From Nakamurella antarctica (GTDB lineage: Bacteria; Actinomycetota; Actinomycetes; Mycobacteriales; Nakamurellaceae), in assembly GCF_003860405.1 (NCBI RefSeq), contig NZ_CP034170.1:558001-622000 (forward strand): DNA of 64,000 nucleotides. Direction: 5' to 3'. Made by a program: the position numbers and the translations under genes. Positions 44,855 through 54,685 of this stretch are shown here, piece after piece. Numbering within the stretch: position 1 is the stretch's first letter; each line of letters starts with the position of its first letter. The notes beneath the pieces were generated by a model that had not been told where the DNA came from, made no database searches, and worked only from the letters and a program-made list of their open reading frames with translations.

Positions 44855-47800
44855 GTGAACATGCACAACAAGGGATCCCGAGGTCGCCCTCACTTGTTCG
44901 GTCGAGCTGGAATAGTGCTCACCGCCGTCATGGCGCTGATTTTTGGTCTGGCTTCGAACCAGACCGCGTCAGCAGACCCGGGCGAAGGCACCGGAGTGAT
45001 GAGCCTGTCTAAGACGGCCTCATCCTCGGTGGTGAAGCCAGGCGAAACTTTCACTTACACACTCGCGTTTACGTGTTCCTCCGTCGACGACGGGTGCGCG
45101 AATGCGGTTCTCACAGACTCCATCCCCCTTCCGCTGGAAGTAGTTCCCGGACCCAATAACCCCGCGGTGACCGCCGCGGCGAAGTTCGGGTTCGACTGGG
45201 ACGGTGCAGGCGCCGTTGCGGTAGCCGGGTCGCGCAAACTGACCATCACGTTCGAGGATGAACTCCCCAACAGCCCTGGGGTCTTGGGCCTGGTCGCAGG
45301 ACGGTCCGGGACCGTTCAGATCCAGGTTCGCTTCCCCGCGAATACCCCAAAGACCGCTGATGGAACCAGCGTCTCCAACACCGCCTCCCTCGATTCGACC
45401 AACAGCCCCTCGCAGTCTGCAACTGCGCCGGTGGCGGTCAATGTTGTCTCCGTGCTTGCGGCAAGTGACACCAAGACGTGGGCGCCCGCCAGTGCTGTGT
45501 ACGCACCCGGAGCGAGTTCCGACATCACTCTCGGAGCGAAGAACGACTCCAACGTCCCAGCCTCGGCGATTACGATCCTGGAACCATCCGCGGGAGCCAA
45601 CCCGTTCAATGCGGTGGCACTGACCGGCCTGGGCGCCGTTGTTTTCCCGACGGGCGCTGACCGCGTTCAGGTTGACGCACTCGTTGGTGGCACGTGGGTC
45701 ACCGGCACCCCAGCAGCGGCAGCGGCCCTCCCCGCTGTCGCACTTGCCAGCGTTACAGGCCTGCGCATCATCTTCACCTCGAGCAACGGGGCGATTGCCG
45801 CCGCTGGCGCAGCCGGATCCATCGTCGTCAATGTTGCGCAACGAGCAGTGGGAGTCGACGGCGCCGTCCTCAGTGACGGTGAAGCCGTGACAAACACCGC
45901 CCAAGCCACTGTCACCACGGCCGACGGACCAGCTGACGCTCTACCGGTCACAGCCCCCTACACCATCACAGCTCTCACCGCTTCAGTGCAGGCAAAGAAG
46001 TCTTTCGATCCGATTCCAGCCCTGCCTGACGGCACCATTCCTTCCAGCATTGCCGCAGGTTCTTCCCGGGGCGTGACCGTCACCGGCACCAACACTTCCT
46101 CCGGAAACCTGCAGACGCTGACCATCTCTGAACCTGGCAGCGGCAACACCTTCTTCGATGGCACCAACGTGAAGCTCACCAACTGGGGAGCTTCTACCTG
46201 GCCCGCAGGCGCGACAAGCGCTGCCTTCACTTTTAATGGCGCATCGCCCGTTGTGTCCAACACGGCGGGTACCTTCCCGGCTATTCCTGCCGGAACGACC
46301 TCGTTCTCGGTGACCTTCACCGGCGAGATTCCGTCCGGTGCTGCCGCGACACTGAAGTTCGGCGTCGTGACCGGCCCCAACTCTGGCCCACCCATCACCG
46401 ATGGCCCGCAGGCTGTCAAGGTCTACACCAACGCTGTGGACGTCACCGGAGCCAATGCGGGTGGACCCGCACCAGTGAAGACCGCCACTGCCGATCTGGC
46501 CGTGAAGTCACCATCAATCGGCGTCGACCTGAAAAAGATCGCTACCCCCTCCGCTGTCCGCCCCACTGCGCGGACCGTCATTCAACTCCCCGCGACTGTT
46601 CCCGCGGCCACCACCACGGTGCGCCCTACGCAGATCGTCATTAACGAGCCACAAACCGTTGGTGCCAGCGACTTCTGGAATGCGTTCAACGCCGTCTCCA
46701 TCGCGCCGACCTCGGTCCCGGCTGGTGCAACACTGAAGATCGAGTACTACACGGCAGCGGGCGCGCCGCAGCTGCTGACAACAGTTACCGGGCCACAGGT
46801 ATTCTCGGCTGGCTTGAGCTCCTTGCTGCCCGCCAATGTCCTACCCAGTAGCTTGGTGGGCCTGCGCTTCACGTTCGAGGACCTAGCTGGTTTCGCTCCC
46901 TCTACGAAAGTCCAGCCGAACATCGGGTTCCGGGTTCGTCCCGCACTGCGTAACGCACCCGGAACGTCCACCACGGTGCCGACTCCCGCGCCAGCACCCA
47001 AGTACACCAACTGTGCGACGGCCACTGCCACCGATGGCACGATTACCGCCGCAGCATCGACAAGTTGCACCGACATTTCTGCACTCTTTGAGGGTGGCTC
47101 GGGTACCTTCCCGATCGACAAGGATTGGGATCTGCCCTCCTCGGTACCGTCACGCTCTGGAGCGAAGATCGGCACCATGTTGAGCTGGGGCAGTGACCGC
47201 GACGGTCTTGCTTCGGTAGCAATCAGCGATCCGGCCGGCACAACACCTGGTAACACGGTGAGTACCGCCTACGAAGCATTTGACCTGCTCAAAATCGACG
47301 CGATTTCGCCGACGGCTGCGATCGTCGCACCTGGTAAGTCGAGCAACGCAATCACCACGTACGGCGATCCGCTGATCCGCTGGGATGCGGTCAGCAAGGT
47401 CGAGCTTTTCAATGGCGTTGCATGGACAGATGTCACCTCGGTGGCCTGTGCGGTTGCCAACTCGTGCAACGGTAAGTTCCCGGGTTACACGCTGACGCCA
47501 GCTCAAGTGGCCAGTACCACGGGCGTGCGGGTGACCTTTGTTGAGAATCCCAATCGCGCGCAGGAACTGAAGAACACCACGGACGTGACCGCGCCCGAGG
47601 TCGGGTCCGGAGTTTCCGTCGGTGGCAATCGGCCGCTGCACCTCACCTACCAGGTCCGCGATACGGTTCGTGTCTCGGAGCCTGGCCGCACGGACCTCGC
47701 TGCCGGTGCTCGGCTGTACAACACCAGCGACAAAGGTCTGGTCAACAACACTGTTGGTGCGGTGGCTGTTCCAGCCGACGGCTCAGCGAACATCGTGGGG

Positions 47801-50800
47801 TCTGAGTCGGATTCGGTCCTGATCCTGGACCAGCCGTTGACGGTCAAGGCAACAAAGACCGCTACTCCCGGCACTCTCGCAATCCCCGCGCTGGGAACCC
47901 CAGCGGCAGCCTTCCCGAGCAGCGTCTTCGCTTTGACGGTGAAAAATACTTCGCCGAGCCGCGTTGACAAGCTGTCCGTGACTGATCCCATCGATGGCGC
48001 CAGCCCCTACAACGCGTCAAATGCTTTCGAGAAGTTCACGCTGACCAACATCAAAGCCACGTTGCCTTCCGGTGCCACGCTTGCCGCGTCCACCGTGAAA
48101 TTGACGTACTTCGATGGGACCACCAACACTGTCAGCCTGGCTGCTGCGCAGGCACTTTCGGCGGCGGCGTTGCAAGACGTCGTAGGCGTAAGCGTCAGCT
48201 TTGCAGGACGCATTGATGCTGCAGCCGCGGGCGTGGTGAGCCTCACAGCTCAGCTTCGACCGACAGCTCGCTCCACGGCCGCGGTGATTGCGGTGGTCGA
48301 CAGTCCCATCACGAACACGATGACCGCCCAGCTCGACGATGCGATCCTTGAAGTTCGCACCTTGGATCTTGACAAGGTTGCCGACACCGCAAGCGCACAG
48401 GTCACGCTGACCGCGGCGTCCCTCCAGGTGGTTGCCGGAAAGACCTTTACCCCGGACAACACGCTGGCGGCAACGCCTGTTAGCCCCATCAAGGTGGCGT
48501 TGCAGGCTCGGTCCACCGGTTCGGCTAGCCCCAAGGTGCTCACCCTGACCGATGTTTCGCCTGAGTTCTGGAACACCTTCAACCTGCAGACGTTGGCAAT
48601 CACCGCACTGCCCACAGGTGCAGATCAGGCACAGATTGACTACCAGACCAAGACAACCGGAGCAGTGTGGCAGATAGGAGCTCCTGCTGCCGCACCGGTG
48701 TTGCCAGCCGGCGTAGGAGCTGACGTCACCGGTATTCGGGTCACCTTCTCCAGGTCTGACGGCGCTGCCTTCTTGGCAAGTGCCAACGCCATCGTCACGC
48801 TCGATGTGGTGTTGCGCTCTCAGTTGCGCGACGCCTCCGGTCCAGTCCTCCCGGGCGTTACCCCCAACACGGTATCGGTCACAGCGACGGCGGGCGCATT
48901 GACTGCCCCCTCTGCCGAAGCGACTGCCAATTTCACCTTGAACGCCGGCACCACGTCGGTGGCAGTTTTCAAGGATTCGGTGCAGCAGTCTGCGCCGGGT
49001 GAAGAGGTCCCCTATAGCTTGATTTTCAAAAACACCGGTACTGCGAACATCATGAACCCGGTCATTGTGGACACGCTCCCAGTCGGCGGCCTCGTGTACT
49101 TGCCGTTCCGCAACCCCACCCTGAGCACCTCGATGGGCGGTACGCTTCCCACCACCCTCGGCGTGGGCGGAGTCGCGGTCAATTACACCGCAGCCACGAA
49201 CAAGATCACCTTTACCTTCCCGGCTGGCGCAAAGATGGCACCCGGTGAAACCTACAAAATCACGGTGTTGGTGATGGTCTCTCCCGGCCTCGTGCTCGGA
49301 ACCCCCATCGAGAACTCCTTCGGCGTGAAGGGCGACGTGCCTTTCGCCGCAGCGACCTGCAAGCCGCTGGCACCATCAACGAGGCCTGCCGCACTGGACG
49401 CGGATGGCTTCTGCACCACCACTGCAACCCTCACGACGCTCAAGGCTGGCGGCCTCGTCACCGGCAAGGGCGTCAAGGCTGCAGCGAATCTTGGAGCCCA
49501 GAACGTATTGAATCCGGCCACCGCGTGCACACCTGACGTGGACGGCTATTACCGCTACCCATGCGCGGCCAACTCCGTCGTCGGAGGCGTCGACAATTGG
49601 AAGCTAGAAGTCATTAACGGTGGAAATATTCCGTCTGACCGCTTGCGGTTCGTCGATATTCTGCCCTTTGCCAACGACAAGGGCGTCATCGCGACGACAC
49701 CTCGCGGGTCGACCTACCGCCCGGCATTCAACGGCAACGTGTCCCTCATGACGGACACGCTCAGCGCTGGCACGACGTACGAGTGGTTCTACACCACAGC
49801 GGCGACGCCTTGCTCGCTCGATTTGTACCTGCCCAATGCCAGCACGTGTCCTGCTGGATCGTGGTCGCCATCGGCAAGTTTGGTCGACCCCAGCACTGTG
49901 ACGGGGTTGAAGTTCATCTTCGCGTTCGACAATCTTCCTGGCGCCACTTTGCCGCCGGGAGCAGCCCTCAAGGTGCTGTTTGACACCAAGAACGTCCCGA
50001 CAGGACCCGGCCGCGCTTCGGTGGCCGTATCCAATGCTGCGCAGCAGGCTTGGAACTCGTTCGCCGTCGGTGGATCCTTCAAGGAGCCCAACCAGGAGCC
50101 GACCCCTCGTGCACCAGCAGAGCCGAATAAGGCTGGTGTCTCGTTGGCAACCGGTCCGATCAAGGTGATGAAGTCGGTGACCGGCGCTGCGAAGGACAGC
50201 GCTCCCACTTCTTTCGATGCCACCGTCACGTGCAAGATTGATGGACTCGACGTGACCTTCCCCGCTGGTACGGAGAAGATCACGCTGAATGCAGCGAATC
50301 AGTACACCGTGCGGCTGGATGGTATCCCGGTCGGTGCCGTGTGTTCCGTGGTGGAAGCTGGCTCGACTGGCAAGTACGGAGAGACCACGCGCACCGTTTC
50401 GGGCCCAGTGACCATCACCATGGCCGGTGTGACAGCCGAAGTGCCGAAGTCGTCAGATGTCACCATCACGAATGATTACCCGGCGGGCAAGCTGATTGTC
50501 TCCAAAGAGGTTGTAGGTAGCACTTCTGGCGTCATCTTCGGACCGTTCACCGTCGAAGTGTCGTGCACCTTCAACTCAGTGCCCGTCAACACCGGAGTTT
50601 TTGTCAATGGCAAGTTCACGTTCTCCATTGCCGGCGGAGCGTCGCGCTCCATGGTGGTTCCACTCGGAAGCTCCTGCGTCGTGACCGAAACTGGCACGGA
50701 CAGCGCCATTGGCGTAAGCATCTCGGTGGATGGCGCCAAGGCAGTGTCGGGCATCTCTGCTCCCGTGGCAGTGAAGACTCCCGTTGACCACACCGCAGTT

Positions 50801-52756
50801 ATCACCAACGATTTTGGCGCAGGCCAACTCTCGGTGATGAAGTCGGTGGCGGGCAGTGGAGCAGGTACCTACGGCACGGGCACCTTCACGATTTCGGTGA
50901 CGTGCGATTTCAGAGGCGTCAACCTGTACACCGGGAACCTGACGGTGAAGGGCGGCGAGACCACGTTGGTGCCGAAGACCTTCCCCGCGGGTACCAAGTG
51001 TGCTGTGGTGGAAACCGATAAGGGCGGAGCTAACGAAGCCACGATCGACAAGCCGTCGGTCATCATTACCAACTCGGTAACCCCGATCCTGGTGGACGTC
51101 ACCAACACCTTCAACACGGGCACCGTGCAGGTTGTGAAGACTCGCGATGGTGGCGGCGTGGCTAACTACGGGGCGGGTCCGTTCACGGTTCAGGTGTCCT
51201 GCACCTATCCGGTGCAGGGTGTCACCCCGAACCCCACGGTGGCACTGCCCAATGGTGGTGTCCTTGTCCTGAATAAGGACAACGGTTACAAGGCAACGGT
51301 TTCTACTGGTTCAGGAGCTTTTGGTATTCCCCAAGGCGCCACCTGCTCAGTAACCGAAACCGCTACCGGGGGCGCCACCAGTGTCCTCATCGGGGCTCCT
51401 GTCATCGTCGTCAAGGACGAGCTGTCCGACTTGACGGTGAAGAACACCTTTGATGTTGCCGATCTCAGCATCGTGAAGGAGCGAGTGGGCGACGGAGTCG
51501 ATATCTTCGGGGCTGGCCCGTTCACTGTCGGTGTGAGCTGCACCTACCTCGTTGACGGGGTTGTTACTTCTATCGATCTGGGCGATAAGGCCACGCTCGA
51601 ACTGAATAAGGACAACAAGTACGCCGCTACTATCCAGGGTTTGCTCAGTGGAAGCCTGTGCAAGGTCGTGGAAACCGATATGGGCGGCGCTACCAGCTCC
51701 GCGATAACGGTCTCCGCAGACGGCGCCCAGGTACCGCTCCCCGTTGCGGGCGTCCAGGTGACGTCTGGAACCGCGGTTGGTGTCACCGTGACAAACACCT
51801 TTGACGTCGCTGATCTGGTGATCACCAAAGTTCGGCAGGGTGAGGGCGCAGCTGAGTTCGGGAACGTGCCGTTCACGGTTGTTCTCTCATGCACCTACAA
51901 CGGCAAAGCGTTTGACCTCGGAGATCGTGGCACCCAGGTGCTTTCGTCCGAGAACAAGTACACCGCGACAGTTTCTGGTCTGCCTGTCGGTACTAAGTGC
52001 TCGGTGACGGAAACCGTCAACGGCGGCGCAGTGAAAACTGTCATCACCCCCAATGACGGAATCAACGCCAGCGTTGGCACCGCCACGGTGAGCAAGGACG
52101 GCGCGGCTGTTGAAGTTGTTAACACCTTCAACGTTGGTCGTCTACAGATTGACAAGGTTGTCGATAAGCCGACCCGTAACGCTGGCGAGAATGGCACCTA
52201 TACGGTGCGGGTCACCAACATCGGCGACATCAACGGTGTCAACCTGTTGGCCGACGACAAGCTCCCCGAAGGCACTAACTACGTGTCCGCTACCGGCTCG
52301 CCGGCAGTCAATGGTCAGACACTGACGTGGAAGATTGCGTCGCTGCCCATTGGGCAAAGTGTGGAGTTCACCGTGGTGGCGACCTTCCCCAAGGCCGGCG
52401 TCTACGTGAACTCGTTCAGTGTGGTGAAACCGCAGTCGTTCACCACCACAGACGTACTCAATGCGTGTGCTGACAATGTGGCTCGCTCCTGTGCCACTGT
52501 CACGGTGCTGGAGGTTGTAGTCGAGAACAGCACCCAGGCGCTGCCGACCACTGCGACTGCATCGGTCACCCCCCTGCCAACCTCAACGTCCTCTGCGGTT
52601 CCCCCTCGCACGGGCCCGCCACTGGCGTACACCGGAATCGATGTATTCGGCTTCGGAGTCGCAGCATCGTTGATGTTGCTGGCTGGTGTGGCGTTCCTTC
52701 TGGTGGCAGCTCGCCGCCGCAAGGGTGAGGATGGCAACGGGACTCACGCCGCGTAG
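44855..52756 (+). CDS. Giant secreted multi-repeat surface protein with LAxTG anchor
   Basis: A 2633-aa wall-anchored protein. GTG 44855 follows AGGAG at 44844-44848. The signal peptide ends near ASNQTASA (about residue 40). A DUF11 domain (about 45-195) comes first, then roughly 1,550 residues of related beta-sandwich modules with alternating SVxFTG-, VTGIRVTF- and PLPxG-like segments. Six DUF5979-type repeats (about 1770-2425) each contain GPFTVxVSCTY and ETxxGGA, followed by a second DUF11 domain (VGRLQIDKVVDK onward), a Ser/Thr/Pro spacer, LAYTG sorting signal, membrane helix and RRRK tail. Such modules build long stalks for adhesion or cell contact. Few cysteines outside the paired DUF5979 positions. 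No sortase is encoded in the window. Confidence 0.88.
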   Translation: MNMHNKGSRGRPHLFGRAGIVLTAVMALIFGLASNQTASADPGEGTGVMSLSKTASSSVVKPGETFTYTLAFTCSSVDDGCANAVLTDSIPLPLEVVPGPNNPAVTAAAKFGFDWDGAGAVAVAGSRKLTITFEDELPNSPGVLGLVAGRSGTVQIQVRFPANTPKTADGTSVSNTASLDSTNSPSQSATAPVAVNVVSVLAASDTKTWAPASAVYAPGASSDITLGAKNDSNVPASAITILEPSAGANPFNAVALTGLGAVVFPTGADRVQVDALVGGTWVTGTPAAAAALPAVALASVTGLRIIFTSSNGAIAAAGAAGSIVVNVAQRAVGVDGAVLSDGEAVTNTAQATVTTADGPADALPVTAPYTITALTASVQAKKSFDPIPALPDGTIPSSIAAGSSRGVTVTGTNTSSGNLQTLTISEPGSGNTFFDGTNVKLTNWGASTWPAGATSAAFTFNGASPVVSNTAGTFPAIPAGTTSFSVTFTGEIPSGAAATLKFGVVTGPNSGPPITDGPQAVKVYTNAVDVTGANAGGPAPVKTATADLAVKSPSIGVDLKKIATPSAVRPTARTVIQLPATVPAATTTVRPTQIVINEPQTVGASDFWNAFNAVSIAPTSVPAGATLKIEYYTAAGAPQLLTTVTGPQVFSAGLSSLLPANVLPSSLVGLRFTFEDLAGFAPSTKVQPNIGFRVRPALRNAPGTSTTVPTPAPAPKYTNCATATATDGTITAAASTSCTDISALFEGGSGTFPIDKDWDLPSSVPSRSGAKIGTMLSWGSDRDGLASVAISDPAGTTPGNTVSTAYEAFDLLKIDAISPTAAIVAPGKSSNAITTYGDPLIRWDAVSKVELFNGVAWTDVTSVACAVANSCNGKFPGYTLTPAQVASTTGVRVTFVENPNRAQELKNTTDVTAPEVGSGVSVGGNRPLHLTYQVRDTVRVSEPGRTDLAAGARLYNTSDKGLVNNTVGAVAVPADGSANIVGSESDSVLILDQPLTVKATKTATPGTLAIPALGTPAAAFPSSVFALTVKNTSPSRVDKLSVTDPIDGASPYNASNAFEKFTLTNIKATLPSGATLAASTVKLTYFDGTTNTVSLAAAQALSAAALQDVVGVSVSFAGRIDAAAAGVVSLTAQLRPTARSTAAVIAVVDSPITNTMTAQLDDAILEVRTLDLDKVADTASAQVTLTAASLQVVAGKTFTPDNTLAATPVSPIKVALQARSTGSASPKVLTLTDVSPEFWNTFNLQTLAITALPTGADQAQIDYQTKTTGAVWQIGAPAAAPVLPAGVGADVTGIRVTFSRSDGAAFLASANAIVTLDVVLRSQLRDASGPVLPGVTPNTVSVTATAGALTAPSAEATANFTLNAGTTSVAVFKDSVQQSAPGEEVPYSLIFKNTGTANIMNPVIVDTLPVGGLVYLPFRNPTLSTSMGGTLPTTLGVGGVAVNYTAATNKITFTFPAGAKMAPGETYKITVLVMVSPGLVLGTPIENSFGVKGDVPFAAATCKPLAPSTRPAALDADGFCTTTATLTTLKAGGLVTGKGVKAAANLGAQNVLNPATACTPDVDGYYRYPCAANSVVGGVDNWKLEVINGGNIPSDRLRFVDILPFANDKGVIATTPRGSTYRPAFNGNVSLMTDTLSAGTTYEWFYTTAATPCSLDLYLPNASTCPAGSWSPSASLVDPSTVTGLKFIFAFDNLPGATLPPGAALKVLFDTKNVPTGPGRASVAVSNAAQQAWNSFAVGGSFKEPNQEPTPRAPAEPNKAGVSLATGPIKVMKSVTGAAKDSAPTSFDATVTCKIDGLDVTFPAGTEKITLNAANQYTVRLDGIPVGAVCSVVEAGSTGKYGETTRTVSGPVTITMAGVTAEVPKSSDVTITNDYPAGKLIVSKEVVGSTSGVIFGPFTVEVSCTFNSVPVNTGVFVNGKFTFSIAGGASRSMVVPLGSSCVVTETGTDSAIGVSISVDGAKAVSGISAPVAVKTPVDHTAVITNDFGAGQLSVMKSVAGSGAGTYGTGTFTISVTCDFRGVNLYTGNLTVKGGETTLVPKTFPAGTKCAVVETDKGGANEATIDKPSVIITNSVTPILVDVTNTFNTGTVQVVKTRDGGGVANYGAGPFTVQVSCTYPVQGVTPNPTVALPNGGVLVLNKDNGYKATVSTGSGAFGIPQGATCSVTETATGGATSVLIGAPVIVVKDELSDLTVKNTFDVADLSIVKERVGDGVDIFGAGPFTVGVSCTYLVDGVVTSIDLGDKATLELNKDNKYAATIQGLLSGSLCKVVETDMGGATSSAITVSADGAQVPLPVAGVQVTSGTAVGVTVTNTFDVADLVITKVRQGEGAAEFGNVPFTVVLSCTYNGKAFDLGDRGTQVLSSENKYTATVSGLPVGTKCSVTETVNGGAVKTVITPNDGINASVGTATVSKDGAAVEVVNTFNVGRLQIDKVVDKPTRNAGENGTYTVRVTNIGDINGVNLLADDKLPEGTNYVSATGSPAVNGQTLTWKIASLPIGQSVEFTVVATFPKAGVYVNSFSVVKPQSFTTTDVLNACADNVARSCATVTVLEVVVENSTQALPTTATASVTPLPTSTSSAVPPRTGPPLAYTGIDVFGFGVAASLMLLAGVAFLLVAARRRKGEDGNGTHAA

Positions 52757-52801
52757 CACTGCGGTGCTCCGCGGGTGGAGCGCCACAACGGAAGAGTAGG
52801 C

Positions 52802-52842
52802 AAAAGAGGGGCAGTGCGAGAAGGTCGCGCTGCCCCTCTTTT
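52802..52842 (+). terminator. Terminator of the giant surface-protein gene
   Basis: An 18-bp stem, AAAAGAGGGGCAGTGCGA with TCGCGCTGCCCCTCTTTT and one G-U pair, has a five-base loop and starts 46 bp after the stop codon. It resembles the terminator of the shorter surface-protein locus in size and AAAGA/TCTTT ends. Confidence 0.88.
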
Positions 52843-53008
52843 CGTTCAATGGCAGAGCTACCGCCGATGCGCAACGGTTCGTGCTACGGCGAGGGATTTG
52901 GTTGACGTGGATCGCGGTACGGCCCGGCTTGTAGCAGTGGTGCTTCCGGCGCTGCTGAACCGTTAGAATTGAATGGTTGGTACGTCTGAGGGCGGGACCG
53001 ACAGCATT

Positions 53009-53085
53009 GCCGCCTTAGCTCCAATTGGTAGAGCGCCTCACTTGTAATGAGATTGTTATCGGTTCGAGTCCGATAGGCGGCTCCA
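53009..53085 (+). tRNA. tRNA-Thr (anticodon TGT)
   Basis: The acceptor strands GCCGCCT (53009-53015) and AGGCGGC (53075-53081) pair fully. The D arm GCTC/GAGC, anticodon loop CTTGTAA with anticodon TGT, and T arm ATCGGTTCGAGTCCGAT are intact. Discriminator T and an encoded CCA follow at 53082-53085. Confidence 0.93.
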
Positions 53086-53203
53086 TAAACGCAGGTCGCC
53101 GGCTGTCACAGCAGCCGGGTGAGCAAGTGCGCCACAAGGTCCGGGCCACTGGCGATGCCGGACTATTCTGGTTCAATTCGGCGGTTGCAGCTTTGCGATT
53201 TGA

Positions 53204-53503
53204 CTATTCCTTCCGGGATTTAATCTCCAACTCCACAAAGACGGCGGAGCTGGCAGCTTCGACGTTATGTTCGGTCCCGGCCGTGCCCCGGTACACCGAC
53301 CCTGCGACCTGCGTCATCTCGACGATGGTCCCGTCGGCACTGGTGACGTGGAATTGGCCGCCGGTAATTGGCACCACGACGTAGTCATATTCGTGGCGAT
53401 GTATCCCAGTCGCAGCTCCCTGCTCTGCGAAGTTCCATGACGTGACACGTATGTCGTCGTCATCGATGGTGGTCGTGGGTGTAGCAGCGTCGGTCTGGTT
53501 CAT
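53204..53503 (-). CDS. Small cupin-domain protein
   Basis: A 99-aa single-domain cupin with TGIHRHEYDYVVVPITGGQF as the first metal motif (HxHxY) and AGSVYRGTAGTEHNVEAASS as the second. A metal-binding role is likely, the reaction unknown. Similar short cupins often act as ligand-binding or detoxification proteins. ATG 53503 begins MNQTDAAT. A 15-bp palindrome lies 53 bp upstream of the start, a candidate operator. The tRNA-Thr gene lies beyond its 3' end. Confidence 0.8.
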   Translation of the reverse strand: MNQTDAATPTTTIDDDDIRVTSWNFAEQGAATGIHRHEYDYVVVPITGGQFHVTSADGTIVEMTQVAGSVYRGTAGTEHNVEAASSAVFVELEIKSRKE

Positions 53504-53555
53504 TCGGTACTCCAGCGGTCGGTGTGGACAGGAGAAGGCATCGCATTACGAGTTG

Positions 53556-53570
53556 ATCACGTGACGTGAT
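53556..53570. promoter_or_regulatory. Palindromic operator candidate between divergent genes
   Basis: ATCACGTGACGTGAT is a perfect 7+1+7 palindrome, extended by TTG on the left and AATT on the right. It lies 53 bp from the cupin start and about 85-100 bp from the small plus-strand gene, as expected for a dimeric repressor site. The regulator is not identified. Confidence 0.5.
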
Positions 53571-53655
53571 AATTCAAGATCAGCGCCGTCTCTGACATAT
53601 GACCCACTCACGGACGTTGCCATACGCTCCCAGCGCGAAGACGCTTGAGGTGGGG

Positions 53656-53838
53656 ATGAACGTGTTTTCGGAACACCCGATGTGGGGACTCGGATACATT
53701 CAGAGGGGAATCGCCGGTCAGCCGCTGCTGCGTGGAGCTTCCTCAACGACGCGGGCGTGGGTGCGAAAAGTAGTGTTCGTTATCTGTCTCGCTGCTCTCA
53801 TGGTGGCCTGTTACCTGGTTATTCACTGGGCTGCCTGA
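53656..53838 (+). CDS. 60-aa putative membrane protein
   Basis: A short frame beginning MNVFSEHPMWGLGYIQRG and ending with one membrane segment (VVFVICLAALMVACYLVIHW). ATG 53656 is preceded by GAGGTGGGG; an earlier in-frame ATG at 53599 would give 79 residues. No family is recognised. It lies between a palindromic site and the next plus-strand gene. The membrane helix and ribosome-binding site make it plausible, not certain. Confidence 0.4.
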   Translation: MNVFSEHPMWGLGYIQRGIAGQPLLRGASSTTRAWVRKVVFVICLAALMVACYLVIHWAA

Positions 53839-53881
53839 CATTTGTTCAGCGTGTGCTTTTTCTTGAGGGGGATGAGACTTG

Positions 53882-54634
53882 GTGATTGACAGCAACGACC
53901 CAAAGGCGGGACCCGCCGTAGACCCTGGGTTGGTAGGCCAGCTGCCCGAGGGGCATATGCATCGCGGGGACGAACACATCGAATTGCTGTCGGCGGGAGC
54001 CCAGGAATCTTCGTCAGCGCCGGCGAAGAGAACTCAGCGGACCACGCTGTTTGCGGCTGGTGCGGCCCTGGTGGGAGTGATCGGACTCGCTTTCGCGATC
54101 ACCGCGGTGAGTAAAAACGATCCGGTAGCTATTGCCGCGTCGCCGGTGGAAACCCAAGTCGTTGATGTTCGTTGGGGAGCACTTCAATTGCCTGCGCCCT
54201 GGACGGTGGTTGCCGCGGACGAATTGGCACGTACCTGGCGGTACGGGGAATCCTCGTGCGGTCTGACTCTGACGCACGGTTTCAATCAGCTTCCGCAAGA
54301 AGATGCTCGAACCGCTCAGGATGTTGTCGATTACGAGGTCAAGGTCGTTCAAACTTTTCTTCCGGCGGGCACTGATAAGACCGTTTTGGAAAGAAAAGGA
54401 ACCACGTTCCCTGTCGAGATCAACGGCACCGGCGTTACCCAGACACTCGAATTTGATGGCGCCAGGGTAGCTTTCTACCCAGTCAATGCCGAGGCTCAGG
54501 TGTATTCCTACGTAGATGGTGGGCGCGATATCAACGTGATCGTGCTGTGCACCGGCGCGCAGTTCGCGAAAAATTATGATGTCAATTTTGCGCCGGTGAT
54601 TACAGATCTGATCCTGACTGCAAATGCCCGCTAA
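53882..54634 (+). CDS. Single-pass membrane-anchored protein of unknown function
   Basis: A 250-aa protein with a 50-residue hydrophilic cytoplasmic start, one membrane helix (about 53-76, LFAAGAALVGVIGLAFAITAV) and a 170-residue extracytoplasmic domain. That domain begins VVDVRWGALQLPAPWTVVAA and holds two cysteines (in SSCGLTL and VLCTGA) that could form a disulfide. I do not recognise a family; PsbP/DUF-type lipoprotein domains have a similar layout. GTG 53882 or TTG 53879 is the start, after GAGGGGG. It converges with the septum-formation-like gene. Confidence 0.65.
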   Translation: MIDSNDPKAGPAVDPGLVGQLPEGHMHRGDEHIELLSAGAQESSSAPAKRTQRTTLFAAGAALVGVIGLAFAITAVSKNDPVAIAASPVETQVVDVRWGALQLPAPWTVVAADELARTWRYGESSCGLTLTHGFNQLPQEDARTAQDVVDYEVKVVQTFLPAGTDKTVLERKGTTFPVEINGTGVTQTLEFDGARVAFYPVNAEAQVYSYVDGGRDINVIVLCTGAQFAKNYDVNFAPVITDLILTANAR

Positions 54635-54685
54635 CAGGCCGCAGCTGCCCTCGTCGTGCCGCGGCTGTGAATGCAGGTGGGGTGT

